30,132 bases of DNA, taken from positions 1 through 30,132 of the IMG/VR virus record IMGVR_UViG_3300031977_001036; one strand, given 5' to 3'. Below, in pieces: positions 16,798 through 23,542 of this stretch. The DNA is from a virus. The stretch's first letter is position 1; each line of letters begins with the position of its first letter. Below the pieces are notes generated by a model. It saw only the letters and a list, made by a program, of their open reading frames with translations. It made no database searches and was not told the origin of the DNA. Made by a program: the position numbers and the translations under genes.

Positions 16798-17031
16798 TTG
16801 AAACCAATTGAAACTTACAAACTAAATTCTAAATTAGAAACTGAAACTAATAAAGAATATAAAATAGAAGATGATAGTATGGATGCTTCGCTGACGCTCG
16901 CATCCAACCAACAAGAAGAATATTACAGACACCTAAATGATAAAATCAAATCTAATAAAATTAGAAATGAAACTTTACTAATTTGGTTTTCTGGATATGT
17001 GTTAGGTTTCTTGTTTGGAAGTATGATCTAA
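16798..17031 (+). CDS. Small C-terminally anchored membrane protein (77 aa), TTG start
   Basis: No ATG precedes the conserved frame. TTG at 16798 lies 9 bases after AAGGAGG (16782-16788), part of AAGGAGGTGAT, a full complement of the 16S rRNA 3' end; a second TTG at 16792 is too close. The product is polar and Lys/Glu/Asn-rich up to residue about 57, and ends in one hydrophobic segment (LLIWFSGYVLGFLFGSMI). First gene of the rightward early block. Function unknown: early membrane protein, superinfection exclusion and lysis control are all possible. Confidence 0.55.
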   Translation: MKPIETYKLNSKLETETNKEYKIEDDSMDASLTLASNQQEEYYRHLNDKIKSNKIRNETLLIWFSGYVLGFLFGSMI

Positions 17032-17116
17032 ACTTTCAGCCCTTACAGGCTAAACAAACTAACATACTTACTGGTGAGGTGGAGAACATAACAAATAAAT
17101 AAAGGAGATTGATATT

Positions 17117-17557
17117 ATGTTGAAAAGAAAAAAGAAAAGATCACAGCGAGACTGGGATTATGAGATAAAGAAATTAGATGAAGAGACACAACTGAAAGAT
17201 AGTTGGAGATATATTCCAATAGGTCTTGATACTTGGAAGTTAGATTACAGACACAACTATGATCCCACAGATGATTTGATTGAGAGCATAGATAGAAAGA
17301 ATAATCCAGAACAAAATAATATAATTGAAAAAGAATTACCTGCTGGTGTTGAGATGATTGAGAGACTAACACCTACCAAACAGAAAGTTGTTTTCTATTA
17401 TTTATGGGATGGTCTTTCGTTCAGTAAGATTGGAAAGATATTAGGTCTAACCAAACAAAGAATACACCAGATCTATTGGTCTGCTATTGAAGATCTCAAA
17501 GTAATTTATGGAGGTGATAATGTCTTCTATGATTTCTTTGGTGGAGAGGAGGAATAA
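17117..17557 (+). CDS. Sigma-70 region 4-like DNA-binding protein (146 aa)
   Basis: The C-terminal half (residues about 84-130) reads as sigma region 4: LTPTKQKVVFYYLWDGLSFS, then KIGKILGLTKQRIHQIYWSA. The helix-turn-helix is at about 99-118, with the typical L-T-x-x-Q/E...G.S..EIG..LG.T..RI.QI pattern. The N-terminal 83 residues are charged with no clear region 2. It may be a truncated sigma-like factor, a phage regulator that redirects host RNA polymerase, or an anti-sigma or co-activator binding -35 DNA. The ribosome site AAAGGAG is strong. It lies in the early block and is a candidate reader of the late motif family. Confidence 0.7.
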   Translation: MLKRKKKRSQRDWDYEIKKLDEETQLKDSWRYIPIGLDTWKLDYRHNYDPTDDLIESIDRKNNPEQNNIIEKELPAGVEMIERLTPTKQKVVFYYLWDGLSFSKIGKILGLTKQRIHQIYWSAIEDLKVIYGGDNVFYDFFGGEEE

Positions 17558-17565
17558 AAAATATT

Positions 17566-17871
17566 ATGAGATATAAAGAAGGAGAACTAATACTTCCCAG
17601 ACATAACATACACAGAGAAGATTATGGATTAGGAATTGTATTAGACCAACTAACATTAGAACATCCAGATAATTGGACTGATGAGAATGGATTACAAGAA
17701 GTAATAAGTGACCTATACCAGCACGGGTTCTATGATAATATAGATGATATAACCTCACAGGAACATTTACTAATTTACTTTACGAGAATGAATAATAAAA
17801 TAATATTACCAAAAGATTGGATAGATAAAAACTATACAAGACATAGCACAACAAACAAAGGAGAAGCATAA
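17566..17871 (+). CDS. Unknown early protein (101 aa)
   Basis: Family not recognised. Acidic and Asn/Asp/Ile-rich; it opens with MRYKEGELILPRHNI followed by GLGIVLDQL, which looks like a small beta-barrel (a G-x-G-x-V turn as in KOW/SH3-type barrels). A helical part follows (GLQEVISDLYQHGF). It starts 8 bases after the sigma-like gene and its stop overlaps the next ATG (TAATG), so it is in the same operon. Confidence 0.55.
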   Translation: MRYKEGELILPRHNIHREDYGLGIVLDQLTLEHPDNWTDENGLQEVISDLYQHGFYDNIDDITSQEHLLIYFTRMNNKIILPKDWIDKNYTRHSTTNKGEA

Positions 17872-18029
17872 TGTCCCAGCAAGAATTAGATATTGTAACT
17901 TTACTATCAGGTATTATCCACCTGCTTACATCACCACAGGAAGATGAAGAACTATCAACTTGGGTGTTAGAGGAAGCAACTAAAATGAGATCAAAACTTA
18001 CAGAGGTAAAGGAACCCGACCACGAATAA
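17871..18029 (+). CDS. Unknown small acidic protein (52 aa)
   Basis: The ATG overlaps the preceding stop (TAATG), with AAAGGAGAAG just upstream. A predicted amphipathic helix LDIVTLLSGIIHLLT is followed by an acidic stretch PQEDEELSTWVLEEATK. No family recognised. It is the last gene before a 200-base non-coding interval. Confidence 0.5.
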   Translation: MSQQELDIVTLLSGIIHLLTSPQEDEELSTWVLEEATKMRSKLTEVKEPDHE

Positions 18030-18233
18030 ATAAATAATTTATATACTACAAACTGCTGTATGTTTATAATAGTTATATGGGGACTTTCCAATAGATAATG
18101 TTTCTTGCGGTCAGTCCTCAATTCGTTGTAAACCCTTGATATACCTACGCTTTCAGCGATTAGTTAGACATAGCCTACTACCCTCTTTCACGCAAGCACA
18201 TCAAGATTATTACTAAAAAGTTGTAGTTTATAG
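18030..18233 (+). other. Non-coding interval with pairing potential
   Basis: No plus-strand gene fits. Several complementary pairs are visible. CTTGCG (18104-18109) matches CGCAAG (18191-18196), and CTTGAT (18135-18140) matches ATCAAG (18200-18205). Their order, a-b-a'-b', is pseudoknot-like. A small hairpin CGCT-TTC-AGCG lies at 18148-18158. GGGGACT and AGTCCTC near 18079 and 18113 can also pair with one G-T. A TATAAT at 18065 lacks a good -35. It may hold a structured RNA or leader. Confidence 0.35.
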
Positions 18234-18262
18234 TTGACGATGCCCCCCGAATATGTTATAAT
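18234..18262 (+). promoter_or_regulatory. Near-consensus sigma-70 promoter
   Basis: TTGACG (18234-18239), a 17-bp spacer, then TATAAT (18257-18262) with an extended TG (TGTTATAAT). The expected start near 18269 leaves a leader of about 16 bases before the ATG at 18285, just enough for the ACAGGAGAA ribosome site. Confidence 0.85.
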
Positions 18263-18284
18263 ATATATATACACAGGAGAATTT

Positions 18285-18515
18285 ATGAATTTATTTAGCG
18301 AGCCTACCCCATCCCCGTTCACCCACTTGATCCCATTTATCCAGCACACCTGCTCCCAAGTTGCTGATGAATTATATTTTATAAATCCCCCAGTTCTTTT
18401 TATGGGTCAGGTCGTTAGACAGATCCTCTTGAAAAATAAATGTTTATTTATTGACTATGGTAGTGACGGCAATATCCGCCTACCTGTGACTACTACGATG
18501 CTAAAACTTTATTGA
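18285..18515 (+). CDS. Unknown early protein (76 aa)
   Basis: ATG at 18285 follows CAGGAG by 7 bases. An in-frame upstream ATG-like start would lie inside the promoter and is rejected. The product opens with a Pro-rich segment (FSEPTPSPFTHLIPF), has two Cys, and ends in a beta-prone part FIDYGSDGNIRLPVT. No family recognised. It is transcribed alone from a strong promoter and followed by a second promoter, so it may be made early and abundantly. Confidence 0.6.
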   Translation: MNLFSEPTPSPFTHLIPFIQHTCSQVADELYFINPPVLFMGQVVRQILLKNKCLFIDYGSDGNIRLPVTTTMLKLY

Positions 18516-18534
18516 AAAAAAAGTAAAAAAGTAG

Positions 18535-18563
18535 TAGACAAACCCAATAAAATGTGTTATAAT
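18535..18563 (+). promoter_or_regulatory. Sigma-70-type promoter for the 322-aa gene
   Basis: TAGACA (18535-18540), a 17-bp spacer, TATAAT (18558-18563), with TG extension. It shares the 18-base word TGTTATAATATATATATA exactly with the promoter at 18234. A transcript from about 18570 would carry a leader of roughly 108 bases with two hairpins. Confidence 0.8.
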
Positions 18564-18608
18564 ATATATATAGATAGTTGAAGAAAAAGTAGTAATATTT
18601 TTTGTTAG

Positions 18609-18642
18609 ATACTATTTATAGTATAGGCACTTGGCGGTGCCT
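18609..18642 (+). promoter_or_regulatory. Two 5'-leader hairpins, one with TTGGCG loop (copy B)
   Basis: ATACTAT-TT-ATAGTAT (18609-18624) is directly followed by AGGCAC-TTGGCG-GTGCCT (18625-18642). The second has the same 6-base loop and 6-bp stem length as the hairpin in the 206-aa gene leader, on a different but fully paired stem. No T-run follows, so it is not a terminator. The ribosome site AAAGGAG is about 22 bases downstream. Confidence 0.6.
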
Positions 18643-18677
18643 TGTAAAAGACAATTCAAAATAAAGGAGAATATAAA

Positions 18678-19646
18678 ATGTCTAAAAATTATAATTGGAA
18701 CTGGGAACACCTAACCCAGATGAAACTAAAAGTAGGTGATCTTGTAATCGTTACACCCAACTACAACAAAACCACAGAGATGGCTATTGTTATTGACTTG
18801 GACTTGACGAACGGATACACACCACAGGAAATACAAAATAAATTTCCTAATTATAATCGCTATATGAATTACGATTTTGTGAAGAACCAGCATAATGGTA
18901 AGGCATATCGCTATGTTATGTTGGCTCATCCCAGTAAAGGAAATGAAATATATTTATTTCATCCCACGTATAGTCAGGATAGTTGGCGTGTAAATACGTT
19001 GGATCGTAAGTGGACTACCCCAACACAAGAAGCAGAAAAGAATAATAAAGTTATGCTGCGTAAGAAAGCAAACAACTATGTGTCTGCTGCGATAGATGAC
19101 TGGAAGATCAAGTATGGTGTAATGAAAGAATATAATAATTATATAAAAGAATTACATACCCAGTTTGGAGCAGGCAGCCGTCATCGTCATTCCAGTTCCC
19201 ATCAATACAATTGTGCTATGTGGTGCTTGGATAAAGAAAAGAAAATATTATATAAAAACTATTGTGATGTGCTGATAGATGTAATTGATAATCGTTGGGA
19301 CCATAACCCTAAATCTCTACGTGGATTGATCCAAGATGCTATACCATTAGCAGTAAAAGATAGAACAAATATAAATGTTCGTATTGGTAAAGAACAGATA
19401 GAATATAATATTAGTTTTATACACGATCAAGAATATCAGTATGACTGGATGAAGCAGATTGACTTTGATGAGAGAGATACAGAATATAATAATATTGTTT
19501 CTAATTGTCCTGCTGAACTAAAAGAATATTTACATATTCAAGCAAGAGATTTCTGGGGAACTACTGAATGGTATACTACAAGAATAAAAGATAGTTACAA
19601 TCATACACAGAGATATGAATACAACCTAACAGATAAGATTGAATAA
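18678..19646 (+). CDS. Unknown protein (322 aa)
   Basis: I do not recognise the family. Residues about 14-42 (LKVGDLVIVTPNYNKTTEMA region) look like a small SH3/KOW-type barrel start. The middle has a His-rich patch (GSRHRHSSSHQYNC, about 170-183) followed by two Cys, a possible metal site. The C-terminal part is charged and aromatic (YLHIQARDFWGTTEW). It is the largest early gene, preceded by its own promoter and structured leader and followed by an intrinsic terminator, so it forms a single-gene unit. With no replication gene visible elsewhere, a DNA-handling role is possible but unsupported by motifs. Confidence 0.6.
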   Translation: MSKNYNWNWEHLTQMKLKVGDLVIVTPNYNKTTEMAIVIDLDLTNGYTPQEIQNKFPNYNRYMNYDFVKNQHNGKAYRYVMLAHPSKGNEIYLFHPTYSQDSWRVNTLDRKWTTPTQEAEKNNKVMLRKKANNYVSAAIDDWKIKYGVMKEYNNYIKELHTQFGAGSRHRHSSSHQYNCAMWCLDKEKKILYKNYCDVLIDVIDNRWDHNPKSLRGLIQDAIPLAVKDRTNINVRIGKEQIEYNISFIHDQEYQYDWMKQIDFDERDTEYNNIVSNCPAELKEYLHIQARDFWGTTEWYTTRIKDSYNHTQRYEYNLTDKIE

Positions 19647-19669
19647 TATAAATTATAATATATCCTATG

Positions 19670-19702
19670 CCCCCTTCCAGAAATGGTTGGGGGTTTTCTT
19701 TT
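19670..19702 (+). terminator. Intrinsic terminator after the early region
   Basis: CCCCC (19670-19674) and GGGGG (19689-19693) enclose a TT/TT internal loop and an inner CCA-GAAA-TGG hairpin. TTTTCTTTT follows. It separates the early block from promoter-like motif copy 3, which starts 36 bases later. Confidence 0.85.
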
Positions 19703-19737
19703 ATGTGCGAGAATAAATAAAATAAATAAAGTAATGC

Positions 19738-19758
19738 TTGACCTTTACTACATTATGA
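19738..19758 (+). promoter_or_regulatory. Late promoter-like motif, copy 3
   Basis: TTGACCTTTACTACA followed by TTATGA, directly after a terminator and ahead of the packaging genes. This copy is closest to the consensus of the five. The leader to the 19796 start is about 38 bases and AT-rich, with GAAGGAG as ribosome site. Confidence 0.6.
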
Positions 19759-19795
19759 GAACATATAAAATATAATTATATGAAGGAGATACACT

Positions 19796-20062
19796 ATGCC
19801 TCGTAGAGCATTACCAAGAAACCTTATGCGTAAGGCAGTCCACGAAAAGAATATAGAAGATTTTATCTGGGCGTGTCTTGAACTATCCTGTGTTGAATTG
19901 AAGAAGGACGGCAAGTCACAGACCTTCAACGGCAGAGACATACAATCATTTTTAGATCACCTAATCAAAATAGATAAAGATAAAAAAGATAGAGGTGAGA
20001 CTACTGCCGAAGATCCTAATAAAGTAAAAGAAATAAATGATTGGCTAAAACAGGTAAAGTAA
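19796..20062 (+). CDS. Putative small terminase subunit (88 aa)
   Basis: A helix-rich, charged protein: an N-terminal basic part PRRALPRNLMRKAV, a central helix with two Cys (FIWACLELSCVEL), and a C-terminal Lys/Asp helix ending INDWLKQVK. It lies one base upstream of the large terminase gene, where TerS genes usually sit, and has a fitting size for podoviruses. No TerS motif is diagnostic by eye, so the assignment comes from position and helical character. Confidence 0.5.
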   Translation: MPRRALPRNLMRKAVHEKNIEDFIWACLELSCVELKKDGKSQTFNGRDIQSFLDHLIKIDKDKKDRGETTAEDPNKVKEINDWLKQVK

Positions 20063-20063
20063 T

Positions 20064-21584
20064 ATGGCGAAGAAGAATATAAAAGATATTCTTACAGACC
20101 CCCTAATGTTTATAAGCAGATTGAAGATTGTAAACAAGAAGGGTAAACTTGTATATCTAAAACCAACAGAAGAACAAATAAAAATTGTTGAAGCCCTACA
20201 CAAAGGTGACGATACAATTATATTGAAGCCAAGACAGATTGGTTCCTCTACAATTATTTGTGCTTATTTCTTTTGGTGTGCTTTCACGTCACAGGATCCA
20301 CAGACATATGCGATCCTATCTCACAAACTTGCGTCATCAAAACATATATTAGAAATACATAAAACATTTTATTATAATCTACCCACCCAATTACAAAAGA
20401 AACTATCAGTAGAAAATTCTACCGAACTACGCTTTGCTGATAGTGGTGCTGGTATTGTAGCAGCGTCATCAGCAGACCGAGGGGGTCTGCGTTCTTTCTC
20501 TGTATACAAACTACACATAAGTGAATATGCCTTTGCTGAAAACCCAGAAGAACTAAAAGCCACAGCAATCGCAGCACTAAACGACGGACAACTTGTAATG
20601 GAAAGCACAGCCAACTATTACAACGATGCCCTACATCAAGAGATCCTAAAAACACAAAGAGGTTTAGCCTCTTGGAATTATTTATTTTTTCCTTGGTTCG
20701 GTCATACAAAGTATAGGCAACCTGTTCCTAAACGTATTGACTGGGAGCCAACCGAAGATGATTTAGAACTAAAAGAAAAATATGATTTACATAACCAACA
20801 ACTATACTGGCGTTACTTACAAATACAAAAGATAGGCTGGGATAAATTTAGCCGAGAATATCCAGAGACATTAGAAGACGCATACAAACAAATTGGTAAT
20901 TCTTATTTCTCACAGAAGGATCTTGAAAAGATTGAAGTTATTGCCGTAGACAATAGCGAATGGGTTGTGTTTGATGATCCTACACCTGACGACAGATATG
21001 CTATTGGTGTTGATGTTGCGGCTGGTGTAAACAGGGACTATTCAGTTATTTTTGTTATTTCTAAAATGTCTTACCAGCCTGTCTGTGTTTATCGTTCCAA
21101 TACAATTACACCAGTAAATCTTGCGGAAGTAATTATAGAAATATCAGGTCAGTATAATGATGCTTTGGCTCTTGTAGAAAGTAACAACTATGGTAATGTT
21201 GTAATCAACGAACTACGACACCAAGGCTTCCGTAGGTTCTGGGTAGACGAACAAGGTAAGGATTGGAACACTACACTAAAATCAAAAACTTATATGTTTG
21301 AGAACCTCAAAGAACTTATCCGTGAAGGATACATTTATAATTTAGATAGTCTAACGTTTGCTGAAATTAGAGCGTTACAAGTAAACGAGAAAGGAAATAT
21401 TATTATTCCTGATAATCTACAATCACACGGAGACAACGCTGTTGCTCTCGCTCTTTGTTCTGTTTGTTTAGATAATGTCCGTCTACCAAAGACAACATAT
21501 CTACCAGACTGGATCAAGTCACAACGCTCAAATAAAAGAATGCTCCAAGGTGGAGCAAGAACAGGTTTACATAGGAGATACTAA
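20064..21584 (+). CDS. Terminase large subunit (506 aa)
   Basis: This is the ATP-driven DNA packaging motor and headful/site nuclease. ATPase: Walker A-like LKPRQIGSST (residues 54-63), Walker B HISE (151-154, with Glu154 catalytic), and the coupling motif STAN (181-184). RNase H-like nuclease: Asp317 in AIGVDVAAG, Glu372 in ALVESNNYG, Asp457 in SHGDNAVAL. Both halves and the usual length are intact. The Walker B has His in place of the first usual hydrophobic/Asp context, as seen in several TerL groups. It follows the putative small subunit by one base and precedes the portal region. Confidence 0.93.
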   Translation: MAKKNIKDILTDPLMFISRLKIVNKKGKLVYLKPTEEQIKIVEALHKGDDTIILKPRQIGSSTIICAYFFWCAFTSQDPQTYAILSHKLASSKHILEIHKTFYYNLPTQLQKKLSVENSTELRFADSGAGIVAASSADRGGLRSFSVYKLHISEYAFAENPEELKATAIAALNDGQLVMESTANYYNDALHQEILKTQRGLASWNYLFFPWFGHTKYRQPVPKRIDWEPTEDDLELKEKYDLHNQQLYWRYLQIQKIGWDKFSREYPETLEDAYKQIGNSYFSQKDLEKIEVIAVDNSEWVVFDDPTPDDRYAIGVDVAAGVNRDYSVIFVISKMSYQPVCVYRSNTITPVNLAEVIIEISGQYNDALALVESNNYGNVVINELRHQGFRRFWVDEQGKDWNTTLKSKTYMFENLKELIREGYIYNLDSLTFAEIRALQVNEKGNIIIPDNLQSHGDNAVALALCSVCLDNVRLPKTTYLPDWIKSQRSNKRMLQGGARTGLHRRY

Positions 21585-21586
21585 TA

Positions 21587-21835
21587 ATGGATGATAGAAC
21601 ACCTGCTACACAACGAGAACTAAAACCTCTGTATGCTTCAAGCCTGCGGTTGGTTACACCAGAAGGTTATATACGCTGTATCAAATGTCGTAAGGCATTT
21701 CCCCCAGCAGCATTTTATAAAAAAGATACAGATGGTATTGGGTTTGAAGACGAAGGGTTTTGTAAGGACTGCGTAAAGAAACATAGCAGAGAACATCTAC
21801 ACTTGACCTTTCCTAATAAAGTGAAGGGTAAATAA
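21587..21835 (+). CDS. Small zinc-finger protein (82 aa)
   Basis: Four Cys in two CxxC pairs, Cys31/Cys34 (RCIKCRKAF) and Cys59/Cys62 (FCKDCVKKH), are spaced as in a treble-clef or zinc-ribbon finger. The short His-rich C-terminal tail REHLHL lacks a complete HNH motif. It lies between TerL and portal with 2-base spacings, so it is likely a packaging accessory or DNA-binding factor. A shortened HNH-type finger is an alternative. Confidence 0.65.
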   Translation: MDDRTPATQRELKPLYASSLRLVTPEGYIRCIKCRKAFPPAAFYKKDTDGIGFEDEGFCKDCVKKHSREHLHLTFPNKVKGK

Positions 21836-21837
21836 TT

Positions 21838-23529
21838 ATGGCGAGAACAAATAAACAAATTATATCACTACTGCGTATTGTCCTAACGGAGCATAAAGAC
21901 TTCTGGGATACACAGATGGGTGAACTTCGTAGATACAAGAATGCCTATGAAAATAAATTCTGGGATGGCGAACTTGAATACGATGATAGTATGATCCGTG
22001 TTGAGACTGCGGATTGTTTTTCTTACGTTGAAGGTTTCATCGCTGCTCTGTTCTCAAAGGCTCCTGCTGTTGTTGTAGGTGCTGACGCAGCCAACGCTGC
22101 TGGTGATCCTGAATTAGCACAGGCAGCAGCAAATAGATTTTTATTTTCCCAGAGAGAACAATTAGAGATTGCTTCTCGTCTGGCTCTTATCTACCCTAAT
22201 GCTTATCTAAAACTTTCCCCCACCGACAGCGAGGAGATGCTTGAAAAGGTTTCCATTCGTGCTGTCCCTCCTTGGGAGGTCATAACGGATCGTGACGCTT
22301 CTGGCTGGAATACACAGCGTTTCTGCGGTCACACATACTACCTCACAATACCAGAAGCCCGTGATAGATTTGGTGCTAAACAATTCACGGCAGTTCCAAA
22401 GCAAGATTACTTTGGCTCTGGGGCAAGAGCGTATAGAGGTGGGGGTTCATCTTCTTTATATGGTGAGATAGGTGCTGAATACGCAGACCTACCTGATGAT
22501 TACCTTTACATAGAAGTTCTTGAATTCTATGATATGGCTTATGATAAATTATATTTTTGGTCGCCTAACTACAAGAACGGAGAGGAACTATTAGAGAAGT
22601 CTACCATTCCTGTTAGAACATACGACGATCAGCCACTATCTAACCTATCCCCACTATACTACGCACGTAAGCCTGAACGCCCTATGGAGGGCTTGTCTGC
22701 TGTTAGTAGGGTATACGATCAGTTCTATGAGAAAAACATTTTGAGAACCTACTGGGCTAATGCTATACGTAGAGACAGCCGCCAATACATTTATAAGGAA
22801 GGTGCCTTTGATGAAGAAGAATTAGCAAAGATTACCGCTGGTATTGATGGTGCTATGATTGCTACTGACGAGCAAACCCTTGCTGGTTTGATACAACCTG
22901 TTGGTGTAGAACCAATTAGCAGCAACTTTGATAGATACTTGAACTTTATTGAGGCAGACATCAACCGAGGATCTATCCTTGCTCCTTTCAGTAGAGGCGA
23001 AGCAACCAAGGCAACAGCCACAGAGATTACAGCCCTCGCTCAATATTCGGCAAGTGAGATTGGTAAGATGGCGAGAGAGCGTGATTATTCAATAGAAACA
23101 ATTGCTAAACTTTATTTACGCACACTATCCCTACTTGCTGACGAAGGAGACAAGGCTGTCCTTTCTTCTAATGGTATGGCGAAGGTTATTACCTCAAAAG
23201 ATTTACACGGCAAGTTCCGTATCTCTGCTTTGGATCAGGGCAACCAACCAATCGCAGATGCGATCAAGAAACAAAATCTTATTTCCCTACTACCAGTTCT
23301 TACTGGTTTAGGCGTTCCACAGGACAAATTGAAGGAAGAAATTATTAGGGCATACGAACTACCAGAAGACTTTTTGAAGCAGCCAGAACCCGTAGCAGAG
23401 GCTCCCAAAGTGGGTTCACGCAGCATACCAGCAGAGGGAGAACTTGAAGAAGGGACACCAACCCAACAAGAGACTGCCGCTGGAACATTAGCAGACGCAC
23501 TTACAGGTGCGGCTGATACAATACAATAA
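21838..23529 (+). CDS. Portal protein (563 aa)
   Basis: The dodecameric head-tail connector through which DNA is packaged. The position after TerL and before scaffold and capsid, the length, and the architecture fit podovirus portals. These show an N-terminal helical part, a WEVITDRDAS stem-entry region (about 146-155), long helices around ILAPFSRGEATKATATEITAL (quoted here as ILAPFSRG and ATEITAL), and an acidic Pro/Glu/Thr-rich tail after residue 520. No frameshift or truncation is seen. A sixth, degenerate copy of the late motif lies in the preceding coding end. Confidence 0.87.
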   Translation: MARTNKQIISLLRIVLTEHKDFWDTQMGELRRYKNAYENKFWDGELEYDDSMIRVETADCFSYVEGFIAALFSKAPAVVVGADAANAAGDPELAQAAANRFLFSQREQLEIASRLALIYPNAYLKLSPTDSEEMLEKVSIRAVPPWEVITDRDASGWNTQRFCGHTYYLTIPEARDRFGAKQFTAVPKQDYFGSGARAYRGGGSSSLYGEIGAEYADLPDDYLYIEVLEFYDMAYDKLYFWSPNYKNGEELLEKSTIPVRTYDDQPLSNLSPLYYARKPERPMEGLSAVSRVYDQFYEKNILRTYWANAIRRDSRQYIYKEGAFDEEELAKITAGIDGAMIATDEQTLAGLIQPVGVEPISSNFDRYLNFIEADINRGSILAPFSRGEATKATATEITALAQYSASEIGKMARERDYSIETIAKLYLRTLSLLADEGDKAVLSSNGMAKVITSKDLHGKFRISALDQGNQPIADAIKKQNLISLLPVLTGLGVPQDKLKEEIIRAYELPEDFLKQPEPVAEAPKVGSRSIPAEGELEEGTPTQQETAAGTLADALTGAADTIQ

Positions 23530-23542
23530 GGAGAAAATTTAT

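Noticed and set aside
18234-18284. Upstream in-frame start for the 76-aa gene at 18234
   Set aside because: It would begin with TTG in the -35 box of a near-consensus promoter; the ATG at 18285 has a proper ribosome site.
21803-21824. Sixth copy of the late motif before the portal gene
   Set aside because: TTGACCTTTCCTA matches the left half, but the right half (ATAAAGTGA) deviates and the site lies inside coding sequence; too weak to list as a promoter.
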